From: Algoriphagus aestuariicola
Lineage (GTDB): Bacteria > Bacteroidota > Bacteroidia > Cytophagales > Cyclobacteriaceae
Direction: 5' to 3'
Length of the DNA: 64,000 nt
Assembly (NCBI RefSeq): GCF_017254835.1
Contig: NZ_JAFKCW010000005.1
Location: 276,385-340,384, forward strand
Made by a program: the position numbers and the translations under genes. Positions 27,726-37,438 of the stretch are shown here, in pieces. The notes beneath the pieces are model-generated. The model was not told the origin of the DNA and ran no database searches. It saw only the letters and a program-made list of their open reading frames with translations. The number at the start of each line of letters is the position of its first letter. The stretch's first letter is position 1.

Positions 27726-28106
27726 ATGAAAAAAGTAACCGTAGGATGGTTTGAAATTCCGGTCAATGACATGGATCGGGCCATCACTTTCTATGAAAAT
27801 GTGTTTGACTGTAAGCTGGACAAGCAAGTCATGGGTGATTTCGAAATGGCCTGGTTTCCCTGGGGTGATGATGGAAAGGGTGCAGGGGGGAGTCTGGTTT
27901 ATCACAAGGATTTCTACGAAACGAGCAACTTCGCAGGCACCTTAGTCTATTTTTCTTCAGAAGACTGTGCGGTACAGCTAGCGAAAGTGGAAACAGCCGG
28001 AGGGAAGGTGCAAATAGATAAGAAACTGATCGCGCCGGATATCGGGTATATGGGTGTGTTTTTGGATTCGGAGGGCAATCGAATTGCCATACACTCGCGA
28101 AGCTGA
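27726..28106 (+). CDS. VOC-family protein (glyoxalase/bleomycin resistance-like)
   Basis: 126 residues from the ATG at 27726. Two beta-alpha-beta-beta-beta modules are visible: GWFEIPVNDMDRAITFYENVF, and VYFSSEDCAVQLAKVETAGG with a final GYMGVFLDSEGNRIAIHS. It is the size of small VOC proteins that bind a metal or a ligand. It is transcribed alone and followed by a strong hairpin. The substrate is unknown. Confidence 0.88.
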   Translation: MKKVTVGWFEIPVNDMDRAITFYENVFDCKLDKQVMGDFEMAWFPWGDDGKGAGGSLVYHKDFYETSNFAGTLVYFSSEDCAVQLAKVETAGGKVQIDKKLIAPDIGYMGVFLDSEGNRIAIHSRS

Positions 28107-28121
28107 ATCGAGCGTGTCAAG

Positions 28122-28160
28122 AAAGGCCTGTCGGAATTTCAAATGTCGACAGGCCTTTTT
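28122..28160 (+). terminator. Terminator between VOC gene and lutC
   Basis: AAAGGCCTGTCG (28122-28133) pairs with CGACAGGCCTTT (28147-28158), followed by further T. The left flank is A-rich on the other strand, so it may also end the convergent lut transcript. Confidence 0.8.
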
Positions 28161-28168
28161 CTTGAAAA

Positions 28169-28729
28169 TCAAATCAATACCACTCTCAGGCTTTTTGCTC
28201 CGTGGGCACCGACGACGAGGCTTTGCTCGATGTCCGCAGTTTTTGAAGGGCCCGCTATGAATACCCCGAATCCGGAAGTCGCGCTGCCGATACGCTCGTA
28301 GCCTTGGTGCATAGTAGCCACCAGGTTTTTTTTGTTCAAAACGATCACGAGATGTTCGGCAATAAAGGGCACGACACGCAAGCCCAAATCTGCATCCTCC
28401 AGCCAAATCGCCCCGTTTTCAGCCACGCCAAACTGACCGTCCAAGATCGCCAGATCTAGGTCATTTAGCTGGTGCGGATCTTCGGGAAGACTGATAGTGG
28501 ACAAGTCTGAAAAATGTGTGGAGCGCGAAATCAGTTTTGGGTGATTTGATGCAGTCAACCAAGTTTCAAATTCTGCCTGGCTTAATACTTCTCCTTTGTT
28601 ACCCAAAATGGACTGCACAAAAGTCGCCTCGATCTCTCCCTGAATACCAAATTCGGGGATTTCCGGCAGAGGCTTGGGTTCAAGTTTGATTCCTCGGATC
28701 GCGGATAGGATGGCTTCTCTACTGCTCAT
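28169..28729 (-). CDS. lutC: Lactate utilisation protein C (LutC/YkgG)
   Basis: 186 residues from the ATG at 28729, which overlaps the lutB stop (ATGA). It is an LUD-domain protein: [12 protein letters not shown] at the start, [21 protein letters not shown] in the middle and [25 protein letters not shown] at the end. With LutA and LutB it forms the iron-sulfur L-lactate dehydrogenase complex. Its place at the end of the rhamnose operon gives the oxidation of lactate made from rhamnose. Confidence 0.92.
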   Translation of the reverse strand: MSSREAILSAIRGIKLEPKPLPEIPEFGIQGEIEATFVQSILGNKGEVLSQAEFETWLTASNHPKLISRSTHFSDLSTISLPEDPHQLNDLDLAILDGQFGVAENGAIWLEDADLGLRVVPFIAEHLVIVLNKKNLVATMHQGYERIGSATSGFGVFIAGPSKTADIEQSLVVGAHGAKSLRVVLI

Positions 28730-30084
28730 GATCGGTTCTTTTGATACCATTGCTGGAAGGATTCCTTTGGCGCTTCAGGCAGGTCTCTGCTTTTTCCCCA
28801 AGCATTCATCGGGTGGTAGATCAGGCTGTCAGGAAGGGTTTTGAGCGCTTTTCGCATTAGACTCCCAGAGATCTTGTACGCGAGAGGGCTTTTGAAAATG
28901 CCCGCTGCAATCCACATCGACAGGCCTTTGCCTAGCTCTCCATGGGCTTTGGTGATTTCCTGTCTCCATTCGTAGAGCTGCTCGTGGATGTTGATCTTTA
29001 CCGGACAGACATCCGAGCAGCTGCCGCAAAGCGTCGAGGCAAAGGGTAGGGTGCTGTGTTTTTTCATATCCAAGCCCGGAGAAAGGATGGAGCCGATCGG
29101 TCCGGGGACGGTGCTGCCATAGCTAAAGCCACCGCTTCTTCGATAGATTGGGCAGGTATTCATACAGGCGCCGCAGCGTATGCACTTGAGCGAGTTTTTG
29201 AATTTCTCCCTCGCCAGCTGTGCGGTGCGGCCGTTGTCCACCAAGATGATGTGCAGTTCTCTTCCCGGTGCGGGGCTTCGGAAATGCGAGTTGTAGTTGG
29301 TCACCGGCTGCCCAGTGGCAGACCTCGCAAGAAGCCTCAGGAATATTCCGAGGTCTTTTCTCCTAGGAAGGATCTTCTCGATCCCCATGCAGGCTACATG
29401 GACATCCGCGAGGTGTACGCCCATGTCAGCGTTACCTTCGTTGGTACAGACGACAAATTCGCCCGTTTCGGCGATGCCGAAGTTGACACCAGTGAGGGCT
29501 ACTTTGGCACCGAGGAACTTTTCGCGCAGGTGAAGTCTAGCCGCTTGGGTAAGATAGGCCGGATCTTCGTTGCCTTTTTCGGTATGGAGTTTTTCGTGAA
29601 ACAGCTCGGAAATCTCGCCCTTTTTCAGGTGGATGGCCGGAAGTACGATATGGCTTGGTGGCTGGTGAAGGAGCTGCACGATCCGCTCGCCCAAGTCCGT
29701 GTCGACCACGTCTATCCCGTTTTTTTCAAGGAAAGGGTTTAGATGACACTCCTCAGTCAGAATGGATTTGCTCTTGACAATGGCCTGGCAGTCATGGCGC
29801 TTTAGGATATCAAGGACAATGCGGTTGTGCTCTTCTCCGTCCTTGGCCCAATGGATTTGGACACCGTTTTTCTTGGCGTTTTCCTCAAACTGCTCCAGAT
29901 AAGGGCCTAGGTTGGCCAGTACGTTGTCCTTGATCTGGGAGGCAAGGTTTCGCAGGTCTTCCCATTCTGGTATGGTCTTGCTGATACGGTCACGCTTGTC
30001 GCGCACAAACCACAGCGTCTCGTCATGCCACTTGGCTTGGGCCTGATCTTTCAGAAATTCGCTTGCATTCTCAGGATGGCTCAT
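28726..30084 (-). CDS. lutB: Lactate utilisation iron-sulfur protein LutB (YkgF)
   Basis: 452 residues from the ATG at 30084; a longer frame extends into lutA and is not used. The N-terminal LUD domain includes [22 protein letters not shown]. The two [4Fe-4S] motifs follow: C301, C304, C307, C311 ([12 protein letters not shown]) and C353, C356, C360 (CGSCSDVCP). It joins LutA and LutC in electron transfer from L-lactate. The start overlaps the lutA stop (ATGA), so all three lut genes are translationally coupled. Confidence 0.94.
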   Translation of the reverse strand: MSHPENASEFLKDQAQAKWHDETLWFVRDKRDRISKTIPEWEDLRNLASQIKDNVLANLGPYLEQFEENAKKNGVQIHWAKDGEEHNRIVLDILKRHDCQAIVKSKSILTEECHLNPFLEKNGIDVVDTDLGERIVQLLHQPPSHIVLPAIHLKKGEISELFHEKLHTEKGNEDPAYLTQAARLHLREKFLGAKVALTGVNFGIAETGEFVVCTNEGNADMGVHLADVHVACMGIEKILPRRKDLGIFLRLLARSATGQPVTNYNSHFRSPAPGRELHIILVDNGRTAQLAREKFKNSLKCIRCGACMNTCPIYRRSGGFSYGSTVPGPIGSILSPGLDMKKHSTLPFASTLCGSCSDVCPVKINIHEQLYEWRQEITKAHGELGKGLSMWIAAGIFKSPLAYKISGSLMRKALKTLPDSLIYHPMNAWGKSRDLPEAPKESFQQWYQKNRS

Positions 30085-30839
30085 GAGATCGCTTGGTTTA
30101 GGATTTCCGCAATATGGAGAAACTTCAAAGGCTGCTTGTTTCTGGTGGCTATCCCTTGCAGATGCATGATGCAAGACATATCTCCACCAGTGAGGATTTC
30201 GGTTTGGTGTTGGGCGTGGTCTTCGAGCCGATCTTTGCCCATCCTGACGGAAAGGGCCTCCTCGGTGACGGAAAACGTCCCCCCAAAGCCGCAGCACTCG
30301 TCGGTACGACTCAGCTCAACCCATTCCAGGCCTTCCAGATTTTCCAGCAGCTTTTTGGCTTTGTTGAACGGGTTCTGGTTGAGCTCCGAACTCGATGAAA
30401 GCCTTAGCCCTCGCTGTCCGTGACAGGAGGAATGGAAACCCACACGGTGCGGAAACTTGCCCTCGATCTTTTCGACTTTCAGTACATCGGTGATGAACTC
30501 GGTCAGCTCAAACACCTTGTGGTGCAACTTGGCTTGTTCATTTTCCAATCCCGGAATTGCAGGAACGTGTTCTTTGACATGCAGAACGCAGCTTCCCGAG
30601 GGCGCGACCACATAGTCAAAGTCTTTGAAAAGTTCGATGAAATGCCTTGTCGCGCCGGCGGTATCACGCTCGTAGCCTGAGTTGGCGAGAGGCTGACCGC
30701 AGCAGGTTTGGCCCATGGGATAGGAGACCTTGCAGCCCAGTTTTTCGAGCAGTTCCAGACTTGCCACTCCCACTTGGGGATAAAATTGATCTACGTAGCA
30801 AGGGATGAAAAGCCCAATTTTTGGAGAATCGGAAATCAT
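30081..30839 (-). CDS. lutA: Lactate utilisation protein A (LutA/YkgE, CCG-domain)
   Basis: 252 residues. It has two cysteine-rich CCG domains: IPCYVDQFYP with C46/C47 in QTCCGQP, and GFHSSCHGQRGL with C182/C183 in DECCGFGGTF. These bind an iron-sulfur cluster in the heterodisulfide-reductase-like fold. It starts 15 bases downstream of the rhamnulokinase stop, which ties lactate oxidation to rhamnose use in one transcript. Confidence 0.94.
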   Translation of the reverse strand: MISDSPKIGLFIPCYVDQFYPQVGVASLELLEKLGCKVSYPMGQTCCGQPLANSGYERDTAGATRHFIELFKDFDYVVAPSGSCVLHVKEHVPAIPGLENEQAKLHHKVFELTEFITDVLKVEKIEGKFPHRVGFHSSCHGQRGLRLSSSSELNQNPFNKAKKLLENLEGLEWVELSRTDECCGFGGTFSVTEEALSVRMGKDRLEDHAQHQTEILTGGDMSCIMHLQGIATRNKQPLKFLHIAEILNQAIS

Positions 30840-30854
30840 GGCAGAAAGTTAAGG

Positions 30855-32183
30855 TCAGGATTCCATATTCACCAACATCGCCGCCCCCAATGCGGAGCCG
30901 TTGGGGAAATCGCTTGGAATAATCTCCAGTCCAGGTAGCTTTTTGCGAAGCATCTCCAGGAAGATCAGGTTGGCGTTGAAGCCTCCGTCCACATAGAGCT
31001 TCTTCACAAGAGCACCGTCCAGCACAAGCCTAAGGGAAGCGACTTGGATGTCCGTCAACTCGTGCAAAAAGGTGTAGTAGGCTTCGGTAAATTCCGGAAA
31101 GCTTGCCCAATCGCTTGCGTCGGCTCTTTCCAGTCCATAGTCTTGGGGCTTGAGGTATTTGAAACCTATTCGCTTAGTGTCTTTTTCGCTGACTTTTTCG
31201 TACAGCGTTTGATCGAACTTCAGTTTTTTGTAGGTGCCAAGAGGTAGCTGCCAAAATGCGTACATTTCCTCGACCTGATACTTGTGTTCCTCTCCGATGA
31301 AAAGGCGTGAGATCTTGATCGGCTGTCCACTGATGCTGAGGAATTGGAGGCAGTCTTTGGTCAGTTCGGATTCGGAAAGTGCCGTTTTGTTGAACGGATT
31401 GATGCTGATGGCCCAGGTGCCGGTGGAGAGCAGGGCAAAGGGCTCTTTTTCCTGTTTTAGATAAGGCAAAAGTGCGCCCGATGAGTCGTGCACACCGATC
31501 CCACAAGGGATAGAGCCCAGTTCAGGTTTGGTTGTCAGCAAGGCGTCGCCTGGAAGGATTGGGGGAAGAAGCGGCTCGATGCCCTCCCTTTTCACCCACT
31601 CGTGGTAGCCCATTTTCTCAAAATCCCAGAGCCCAGTGTGACAACCTATGCTGGTGTAATCAGACACCATCTCGCCGGTGAAGATGAGGCTGAGGAATTG
31701 GGGCAGGTGTAGGCAGTGGCGTACGTTTTTGAAGAATTCCGGTTTGGCGTGCTTTAAGAAATAGATCTGCAAACCGGAATTGAGCATTGCCAAGGGAGGT
31801 GAGGAAGTCTGCTGGCAAAAGGCCATTTTTCCACCGTTTTCGGTGTAGAATTTCTTAAGCAAGTCCTCGGGAAAAGGCTTTAGGTAGTCATACAGAGGAG
31901 TGACCGGTTCGCCTACTTCATCCGTGTGGACGAAAGACGCACCATGGCCGGAGAAGTTCAGTTTCTTGATTTCAAATTTTTCCGACTTCAGGGCTTCGGT
32001 AAAGGTTTCGAGCATCCACTCTCTCAGGGGAAGAACAGGTTCGCTCGGAAAGCCATCCTCATCCGGAACGGCATCCATGCGAGTATACGTATTGTGGACC
32101 TCCTTGAGGTTTTCGTCAAAAAGAAAGAATTTCTTGTTCGTCTTCCCGATATCAAAGACAGCGGTAACGGGGATTTTTTTCAT
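30855..32183 (-). CDS. rhaB: FGGY-family rhamnulokinase
   Basis: 442 residues. Features of the FGGY fold are VFDIGKTNKKFFLFD (ATP/sugar P-loop), LNFSGHGASFVHTDE, ALLSTGTWAISINPF and the C-terminal LYVDGGFNANLIFLEML. It would phosphorylate L-rhamnulose at O-1 with ATP. The specificity is inferred from its neighbours: isomerase, aldolase/dehydrogenase and LutABC. Classical RhaB proteins are longer (about 480 residues), so this is a divergent FGGY branch. The gene begins 194 bases downstream of the regulator stop and is followed after 15 bases by lutA. Confidence 0.88.
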   Translation of the reverse strand: MKKIPVTAVFDIGKTNKKFFLFDENLKEVHNTYTRMDAVPDEDGFPSEPVLPLREWMLETFTEALKSEKFEIKKLNFSGHGASFVHTDEVGEPVTPLYDYLKPFPEDLLKKFYTENGGKMAFCQQTSSPPLAMLNSGLQIYFLKHAKPEFFKNVRHCLHLPQFLSLIFTGEMVSDYTSIGCHTGLWDFEKMGYHEWVKREGIEPLLPPILPGDALLTTKPELGSIPCGIGVHDSSGALLPYLKQEKEPFALLSTGTWAISINPFNKTALSESELTKDCLQFLSISGQPIKISRLFIGEEHKYQVEEMYAFWQLPLGTYKKLKFDQTLYEKVSEKDTKRIGFKYLKPQDYGLERADASDWASFPEFTEAYYTFLHELTDIQVASLRLVLDGALVKKLYVDGGFNANLIFLEMLRKKLPGLEIIPSDFPNGSALGAAMLVNMES

Positions 32184-32377
32184 TTACAATTCACGAAATA
32201 CGATTTCCGGCGCTTAGAACAGCGTCTAGCAGGCTAGGCGATTGACGACGGTACTTATTTAATCTAGGGCTAGCCCAATTTTATTATCCGGCGGTTTGGC
32301 AGGCATTCGATACCAATCCTTCAATTGAGGAATTCGCATACGCTCAGTCTGAGCTTGCTTTTCAACTCCTCAACCTT

Positions 32378-33415
32378 CTATAGAGACTTTCTCAGCGTCA
32401 TCCGAAAAGGATTTTTGATGGGAATCCGGTCTTCAGTTCCCAGGATTTGCTCTGCGATAGTTTTGCCCATGCTTTGGAAGTCGGTGGAAATGGTCGTAAT
32501 GCCGTCGGCGAGGATTTCCTTAAGTGGGGTGTCGTTGTAGGAGATGACTCCGACATCGCGACCTAGCTTGAGCAGCTGTTCTCTGGATTTCTTCACGATA
32601 TTCACCAAGTCCGATTCCGCCAAGACGATGTGGCAATCCCCTTCATCCAAGGGCTCGTCGTCGTCCACGCCATCGACAATGAGGTTTTTGAAGTCATGGA
32701 AAAAGCAGAAACGCTTGAAACCATCCATAATCTCAACTGGGTATAAGTCACCCTTCGGAAATACGAGAATCAAACGCTGATATTTTCGTAGATGGGAAAT
32801 ACCCGATTCCAAAACCTCAAAGATGTCTTTGGAAAAATCCTGATAGACCCCTGGAAACTCATTTTCATGGTCTTTGACTGCACGATCTATAATCAACAGC
32901 TTGTCTTTTGGAATGCGTTTGATCAGATCGTAGCCCGTCTCCGGATGTCCAGCGTTGTCAAAGAAATGCGGCGCCAAGACATAATAATTGTAATTGCCCA
33001 AGTTGGTTTCCAGCAGATCCTCCAACAGATTTCTGTTGTAGTGATGGATCTGCAGATCCACCGAAGCTTGGGATCCCAAGGTTTCAATGATGGAATAGTA
33101 GATGATTTTTTTGTAGGAACTCAGCTTGTTGAAAAGCAAGAGTACTTTTGATTTGTGCCCCATATTCGTGGAGGAGATATAAAAGCCCTTGCCGCGAACC
33201 GAGGAGATGATTCCTCGGTCACGCAGCTCGTTGTAGGCTTTTTCGACAGTGTCCCTTGAAAGCAAAAAATCAAAACTGGTCTCATTGATAGAAGGAATCC
33301 GGTCTCCAATTTTGAGCTTTCCCTTCTCTATGTCCTCCAGGATCAAATTGACTACCTGGAGGTACTTCGGCGTGCGCGATTCCACGGCGATTTTTTCGGA
33401 TTTGTCAAGAAGCAT
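32378..33415 (-). CDS. GntR/LacI-type transcriptional regulator of the rhamnose locus
   Basis: 345 residues. An N-terminal GntR winged helix (about 15-80, RDTVEKAYNELRDRGIISS and the wing VRGKGFYIS) is joined to a periplasmic-binding-protein-like sensor domain (about 85-345), an arrangement like AraR of Bacillus. The effector is probably L-rhamnose or rhamnulose, or a phosphorylated form. It lies between rhaEW and rhaB on the same strand, 50 bases after rhaEW. Rhamnose loci in Bacteroidota often use AraC-type regulators, so a GntR/LacI-type regulator is a variant here. Confidence 0.88.
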   Translation of the reverse strand: MLLDKSEKIAVESRTPKYLQVVNLILEDIEKGKLKIGDRIPSINETSFDFLLSRDTVEKAYNELRDRGIISSVRGKGFYISSTNMGHKSKVLLLFNKLSSYKKIIYYSIIETLGSQASVDLQIHHYNRNLLEDLLETNLGNYNYYVLAPHFFDNAGHPETGYDLIKRIPKDKLLIIDRAVKDHENEFPGVYQDFSKDIFEVLESGISHLRKYQRLILVFPKGDLYPVEIMDGFKRFCFFHDFKNLIVDGVDDDEPLDEGDCHIVLAESDLVNIVKKSREQLLKLGRDVGVISYNDTPLKEILADGITTISTDFQSMGKTIAEQILGTEDRIPIKNPFRMTLRKSL

Positions 33416-33465
33416 AGGTTATTGGGTTATTGGGTTAGGGCAAATAGGGTAATCTCCAATCGAAA

Positions 33466-35571
33466 TTATCGAGGGAAGGCAGCTGCTAAGCCCCCGTCCA
33501 CATTAAGCATATTTCCGGTAGTCTTGGAGAGCAGTCCTCCGACGAAGGCGAATGCCGCGTCAGCGATGTCGCTCACTTTGACACTTTCTTTCAGCAAGGT
33601 TCTGTTTGCATAGTATTGCGGAAGGTCTTTGACGTCGATGCCATAGGCTTTGGCCCGATTTTCGGCCCATCCACCTTCCCAGATGTTGGAGTTTTCGATC
33701 ACAGCATCGGGATTTACCACGTTGACGCGAATCTTGTCTTCCGCCAGTTCTGCAGCCATCAGTCGTGACATGTGTAGCTGCGCGGCCTTTGCCGTACCAT
33801 AAGCTACGTTTTTTGGTCCAGCTACCAAAGCGTTTTTACTCACAACATTCACGATATCACCTCCTAAGCCTTGTTGCTTCATCAGGCTGACCCCGGCTCT
33901 GGATACGTGATATTGGCCCATGACAAGGATGTCATTCAGACGATCCCAATCCTGATTTGTATGATCTTCGAAACCTTTGGAGATGGAGATGCCTGCATTG
34001 TTCACGACAATGTCTATCCCGCCAAACTTCAGGCAGGTGGCTTGGATTGCACTTGCCAAACTCTCCGTATTGGTCACGTCCAGCTGAGCGCCCAGCACGA
34101 CGTCCTTGCCGTATTTCTTCTCAAACTCAGCCACAGTGCCGTCCAAGCGAGACTGGTCGATGTCGGTCAGGACGACGCAGGCACCTTCTTGGACGTATTT
34201 TTCGGCTATGCCCTTGCCGATACCCCCAGCGCTGCCCGTGATGAGGGCAATTTTGCGGGAGAGCGGTTTTTCTTTGGGCATACGCTGAAGTTTCGCTTCT
34301 TCAAGAAGCCAATATTCAATGTCAAAGGCTTCTTGAAGCGGAAGGGAAACGTATTCGGATACCGCTTCTGCGCCACGCATCACATTGATGGCGTTGATGT
34401 AAAATTCTGAAGCAACGCGGCTGGTCTGCTTGTCTTTCGCGTAGCTGAACATGCCGACTCCCGGCCAGAGGATCACGACCGGATTCGGGTCGCGCATAGC
34501 GGGACTGTTGGGATGTTTATGTTTTTCGTAGTAATCAGCATACATCTCGCGATAGGCTTGGAAGGCCGCACCGATGGATTCCTTCAGTGCGCTAACGTCG
34601 CTGAGATCAGCGTCTGCTGCTAGGTCGAGTACGAGCGGGCTGATTTTGGTTCTCAAAAAGTGGTCTGGGCAGGAGGTTCCCATCGGAGCCAATTTGCTAA
34701 GATCGTGGCTGTTGATAAACTGCAGGACGGTGTCGCCATCATTGAAAGTGCCGACCATTCTTTTTTCTGAAGAAGCCAAGCCCCTCAAGATGGGAGCGAG
34801 CTTTGCCGCCTGAATCTTTCTCTGCTCGGGAGCCAGCGAGGAAACTTTCTCCCCTCCAAAGACGGGCCTTTTCTTTCCATAGTTTTCAGCTAAATAAGCC
34901 GATGCAGTCTCGATGACTTCGAGGCTGTTCATATAGCATTCATAGGCGGTGTCTCCCCACGTGAACAATCCGTGTCCGCCGAGCATAATGCCCCGAATGC
35001 CGGGGTTGTTGTCCAAGGTTTCTTTGAGCAGAAGCCCCAAGTCAAAGCCCGGACGCTGCCAAGGAACCCATGCGATGGCGCCTTTCCAAAGTTCTTGGGT
35101 GATCTTTTCCCCGTCTTTGGAAGCAGCGATGGCAATTGCAGCATCAGGGTGTAGGTGGTCTATGTGTTTGAAAGGCAAAAAACCGTGGAGCGGTGTGTCG
35201 ATGGAAGGAGCTTTGGAAGCCAAGTCGTAGATGCAGTGGTTGAACAGCTCGACCATCTCGTCTTCGAAATCGATGCCCCGGTAAATTCCCTTCAATGAAC
35301 GGAGCTTATCCACGTATAGCCCCGCCAGTCCGGAGCGGGTCATGGTCCCAATATCACCTCCGGAGCCTTTGATCCACATGACTTCCACCGGCTCTTTGGT
35401 CAGGGGGTCGAGTTCGGTGGTCTTGCAGGAAGTGTTTCCCCCACCATAATTGGTGATTCTCAAGTCTGCACCGAGAATATTGGATCGGTAGATCAAAAGG
35501 TCGACCTCATTGCCCTCCAGTTTGGCTGCTTTCGCCTCGTCCCATAGGTAGCTTACATATTTGAAACTCAT
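33466..35571 (-). CDS. rhaEW: Rhamnulose-1-phosphate aldolase / lactaldehyde dehydrogenase fusion (RhaEW-type)
   Basis: 701 residues from the ATG at 35571; another ATG at 35586 would add five. The N-terminal class II aldolase domain (about 1-420) has TNYGGGNTSCK, the metal histidines of HIDHLHPDA and GGHGLFTWG. The C-terminal SDR domain (about 440-701) has TGSAGGIG, VVNNAGIS and YGTAK. The family splits L-rhamnulose-1-phosphate into DHAP and L-lactaldehyde and oxidises the latter to L-lactate. This matches LutABC in the same gene group. It is the first gene of the minus-strand arm of the divergent rhamnose locus. Confidence 0.93.
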   Translation of the reverse strand: MSFKYVSYLWDEAKAAKLEGNEVDLLIYRSNILGADLRITNYGGGNTSCKTTELDPLTKEPVEVMWIKGSGGDIGTMTRSGLAGLYVDKLRSLKGIYRGIDFEDEMVELFNHCIYDLASKAPSIDTPLHGFLPFKHIDHLHPDAAIAIAASKDGEKITQELWKGAIAWVPWQRPGFDLGLLLKETLDNNPGIRGIMLGGHGLFTWGDTAYECYMNSLEVIETASAYLAENYGKKRPVFGGEKVSSLAPEQRKIQAAKLAPILRGLASSEKRMVGTFNDGDTVLQFINSHDLSKLAPMGTSCPDHFLRTKISPLVLDLAADADLSDVSALKESIGAAFQAYREMYADYYEKHKHPNSPAMRDPNPVVILWPGVGMFSYAKDKQTSRVASEFYINAINVMRGAEAVSEYVSLPLQEAFDIEYWLLEEAKLQRMPKEKPLSRKIALITGSAGGIGKGIAEKYVQEGACVVLTDIDQSRLDGTVAEFEKKYGKDVVLGAQLDVTNTESLASAIQATCLKFGGIDIVVNNAGISISKGFEDHTNQDWDRLNDILVMGQYHVSRAGVSLMKQQGLGGDIVNVVSKNALVAGPKNVAYGTAKAAQLHMSRLMAAELAEDKIRVNVVNPDAVIENSNIWEGGWAENRAKAYGIDVKDLPQYYANRTLLKESVKVSDIADAAFAFVGGLLSKTTGNMLNVDGGLAAAFPR

Positions 35572-35855
35572 AATCGGTATGTTCATTGTTAAACAGGTCT
35601 ATTAGTGACAGGATGAATTTCCCTGAAATCAACCCAATAGGTATCCTGTGGTGTCTTGAGTGATGATTGATTTTTTTGACTTTTTATTTTTGCTAAGGAA
35701 AAAGGAATTCCGTCTTTAGGATTCAAGTCCTGAAAATTTGCCTTGAAATTAACAGTTTCCAAAATAAACATAGGACAAACGGCATAATTTCATTCGGACA
35801 CAGCAGGACAGAGCAGGTAAGTCTGTTTCTTTAATTCAGCCAAAAAAAATCCCAG
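35572..35855. promoter_or_regulatory. Divergent rhamnose control region
   Basis: 284 bases between rhaEW (minus) and the permease (plus). Near the plus-strand side are two tandem ten-base units, GGACACAGCA (35796-35805) and GGACAGAGCA (35806-35815), followed by GG, with another GGACA at 35773-35777. The ten-base period places them on one face of the helix, as for a regulator site. The rest is A/T rich. A 60-codon frame on the minus strand (35589-35771) has no coding signs. Confidence 0.5.
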
Positions 35856-37259
35856 ATGAGCAATCGTTTTTTCAAGAAAATTGTCGGTGGCACCAACGAA
35901 TTCGAGCGGACACCCGTCCCCGAGCAAAGTCTAAAGGGTAGTAGGAGTTTTTTGGGGATGTATGCAGGGGAGCATACCGCAGGGACTGAGTTTGTAATTG
36001 GGCCGCTCTTTGTCGCCCACGGCGTAAGTGCTGGTGACTTGGTATTTGGTCTTTTGATCGGCAATCTTCTAGCAGTGCTGAGCTGGGCGCTGATCACCGC
36101 ACCTATTGCCACTGCCAAGCGAATGACGCTTTACTATCAGCTGGAGCGCATCGCAGGCAAAAACGTCGTCCGCTGGTACAATCTGGTCAACGCCCTGATG
36201 TTCTGTTTTCTGGCTGGGTCGATGATTGCAGTGTCCGCCACTGCTGTAGGCATTCCCTTTGATTTGGAGATGCCGACCCTTGCCGATTGGTTTCCCCGGA
36301 CTGCAGGTTGGGTGGTGACGGTACTTCTCCTTGGTGCAGTGGTGACGCTGGTGGCGATACAGGGTTATTCCCAAGTGTCTAAGTTTGCCAATGTGATGTC
36401 GCCGTGGATGATTCTGATATTTTTCTCTGCTGCTATCGTGGGGTTGTCCCAGCTTGGGGTTGGCTCTGCCGAAAGCTTGGTGACGGTAGCGCGGGAGGTG
36501 ATCTGGAATGGCGTGCCACTTCCAGGCATGTCCCGGTTTTCGGTTTGGCACGTGATCTTCTTTGCGTGGTTTTGCAATATGGCCATGCATATTGGCATGT
36601 CTGACCTAACTATTCTTCGGTATGCCAAGTCTTGGACCTCTGGTTTTGCTGTGTTTGCCGGAGTTTATCTAGGCCACTTTGTGGCTTGGATTGCTTCGGG
36701 TGTGCTATATGCCGTGTTTTTGCAGGCAAACTCCGGTTCGCAGGAATTTGCTCCCGGGCCTATTGCTTATCAGACGCTTGGTATAGCTGGTGCCGTCTGC
36801 GTGGTGATTGCGGGTTGGACCACGGCCAACCCCACGATTTACCGGGCTGGGTTGGCGCTACAGGGGATTTTCCCAAAAGTCGCTACATGGAAAATCACGG
36901 CGGTGGTGGGGGGAATCACCTCTCTTGCGGCATGTTTCCCGGCCTTGGTGATGAAGCTCTTGGATTTTGTAGCACTGTATGGCTTGCTACTCATGCCTAT
37001 GGGAGCGGTGATCTTTGCTGATTTTTACTTTTCGGAGAAAATGGGCTTTCGATCAGAGGGAGCCTTAAGCTCCAAATCGGACTTTAGCCTGCCTGCCTTT
37101 CTGAGTTGGGTTTTGACTCTGGTATTTTGTCTCGGCCTCAACCTGTTTTACGGTGTGGAAATCTTCTTCCTCGGTCTGCCGGGTTGGTTTGTAGCGGTGG
37201 CTATTTTTGTAATTCTCTCCAAAGTGAAATATCCCATCGCCAAATCCCTTGCTGCATGA
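35856..37259 (+). CDS. NCS1-type (cytosine permease-like) transporter, candidate rhamnose permease
   Basis: 467 residues with about twelve membrane segments. It resembles the nucleobase-cation-symport-1 (purine/cytosine permease) family: TGTEFVIGPLF-like first helix (HTAGTEFVIGPLFVAHG), ITAPIATAKRMTLYYQLER, VMSPWMILIF and PTIYRAGLALQG. No RhaT, MFS or ABC sugar transporter is in the locus, and this gene sits between the control region and the isomerase, so it is likely the rhamnose importer. That is an unusual substrate for NCS1 and is inference. The stop overlaps the ATG of a 60-residue protein. Confidence 0.85.
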   Translation: MSNRFFKKIVGGTNEFERTPVPEQSLKGSRSFLGMYAGEHTAGTEFVIGPLFVAHGVSAGDLVFGLLIGNLLAVLSWALITAPIATAKRMTLYYQLERIAGKNVVRWYNLVNALMFCFLAGSMIAVSATAVGIPFDLEMPTLADWFPRTAGWVVTVLLLGAVVTLVAIQGYSQVSKFANVMSPWMILIFFSAAIVGLSQLGVGSAESLVTVAREVIWNGVPLPGMSRFSVWHVIFFAWFCNMAMHIGMSDLTILRYAKSWTSGFAVFAGVYLGHFVAWIASGVLYAVFLQANSGSQEFAPGPIAYQTLGIAGAVCVVIAGWTTANPTIYRAGLALQGIFPKVATWKITAVVGGITSLAACFPALVMKLLDFVALYGLLLMPMGAVIFADFYFSEKMGFRSEGALSSKSDFSLPAFLSWVLTLVFCLGLNLFYGVEIFFLGLPGWFVAVAIFVILSKVKYPIAKSLAA

Positions 37260-37438
37260 AAAACATCCTGAAAATTGTATCCTTTGCCGGCTTGGTGCTG
37301 TCCATCGTGCCGCCTGTTTTGCTTTTCCTTGGAAAACTGGAAATGGATCCTATGAAGCTTTGGATGGGTGTCGGGATGGTGGCGTGGATGGTGACGGCAC
37401 CTTTTTGGATAAACAAAAGCAGTCAGCAGTCTCAGTAG
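37256..37438 (+). CDS. Small two-segment membrane protein coupled to the permease
   Basis: 60 residues. The ATG at 37256 overlaps the permease stop in ATGA, so translation is coupled. Two hydrophobic segments are visible, about residues 4-25 (IVSFAGLVLSIVPPVLLFLG) and 34-51 (LWMGVGMVAWMVTAPFWI), separated by a short acidic turn, with a polar tail (NKSSQQSQ). I recognise no family. It may be an accessory or stabilising subunit of the permease. The next gene is rhamnose isomerase, 98 bases on. Confidence 0.75.
   Translation: MKNILKIVSFAGLVLSIVPPVLLFLGKLEMDPMKLWMGVGMVAWMVTAPFWINKSSQQSQ

Noticed and set aside
35589-35771. 60-codon minus-strand frame in the rhamnose control region
   Set aside because: No family resemblance or protein-like composition and it occupies the promoter region of rhaEW.
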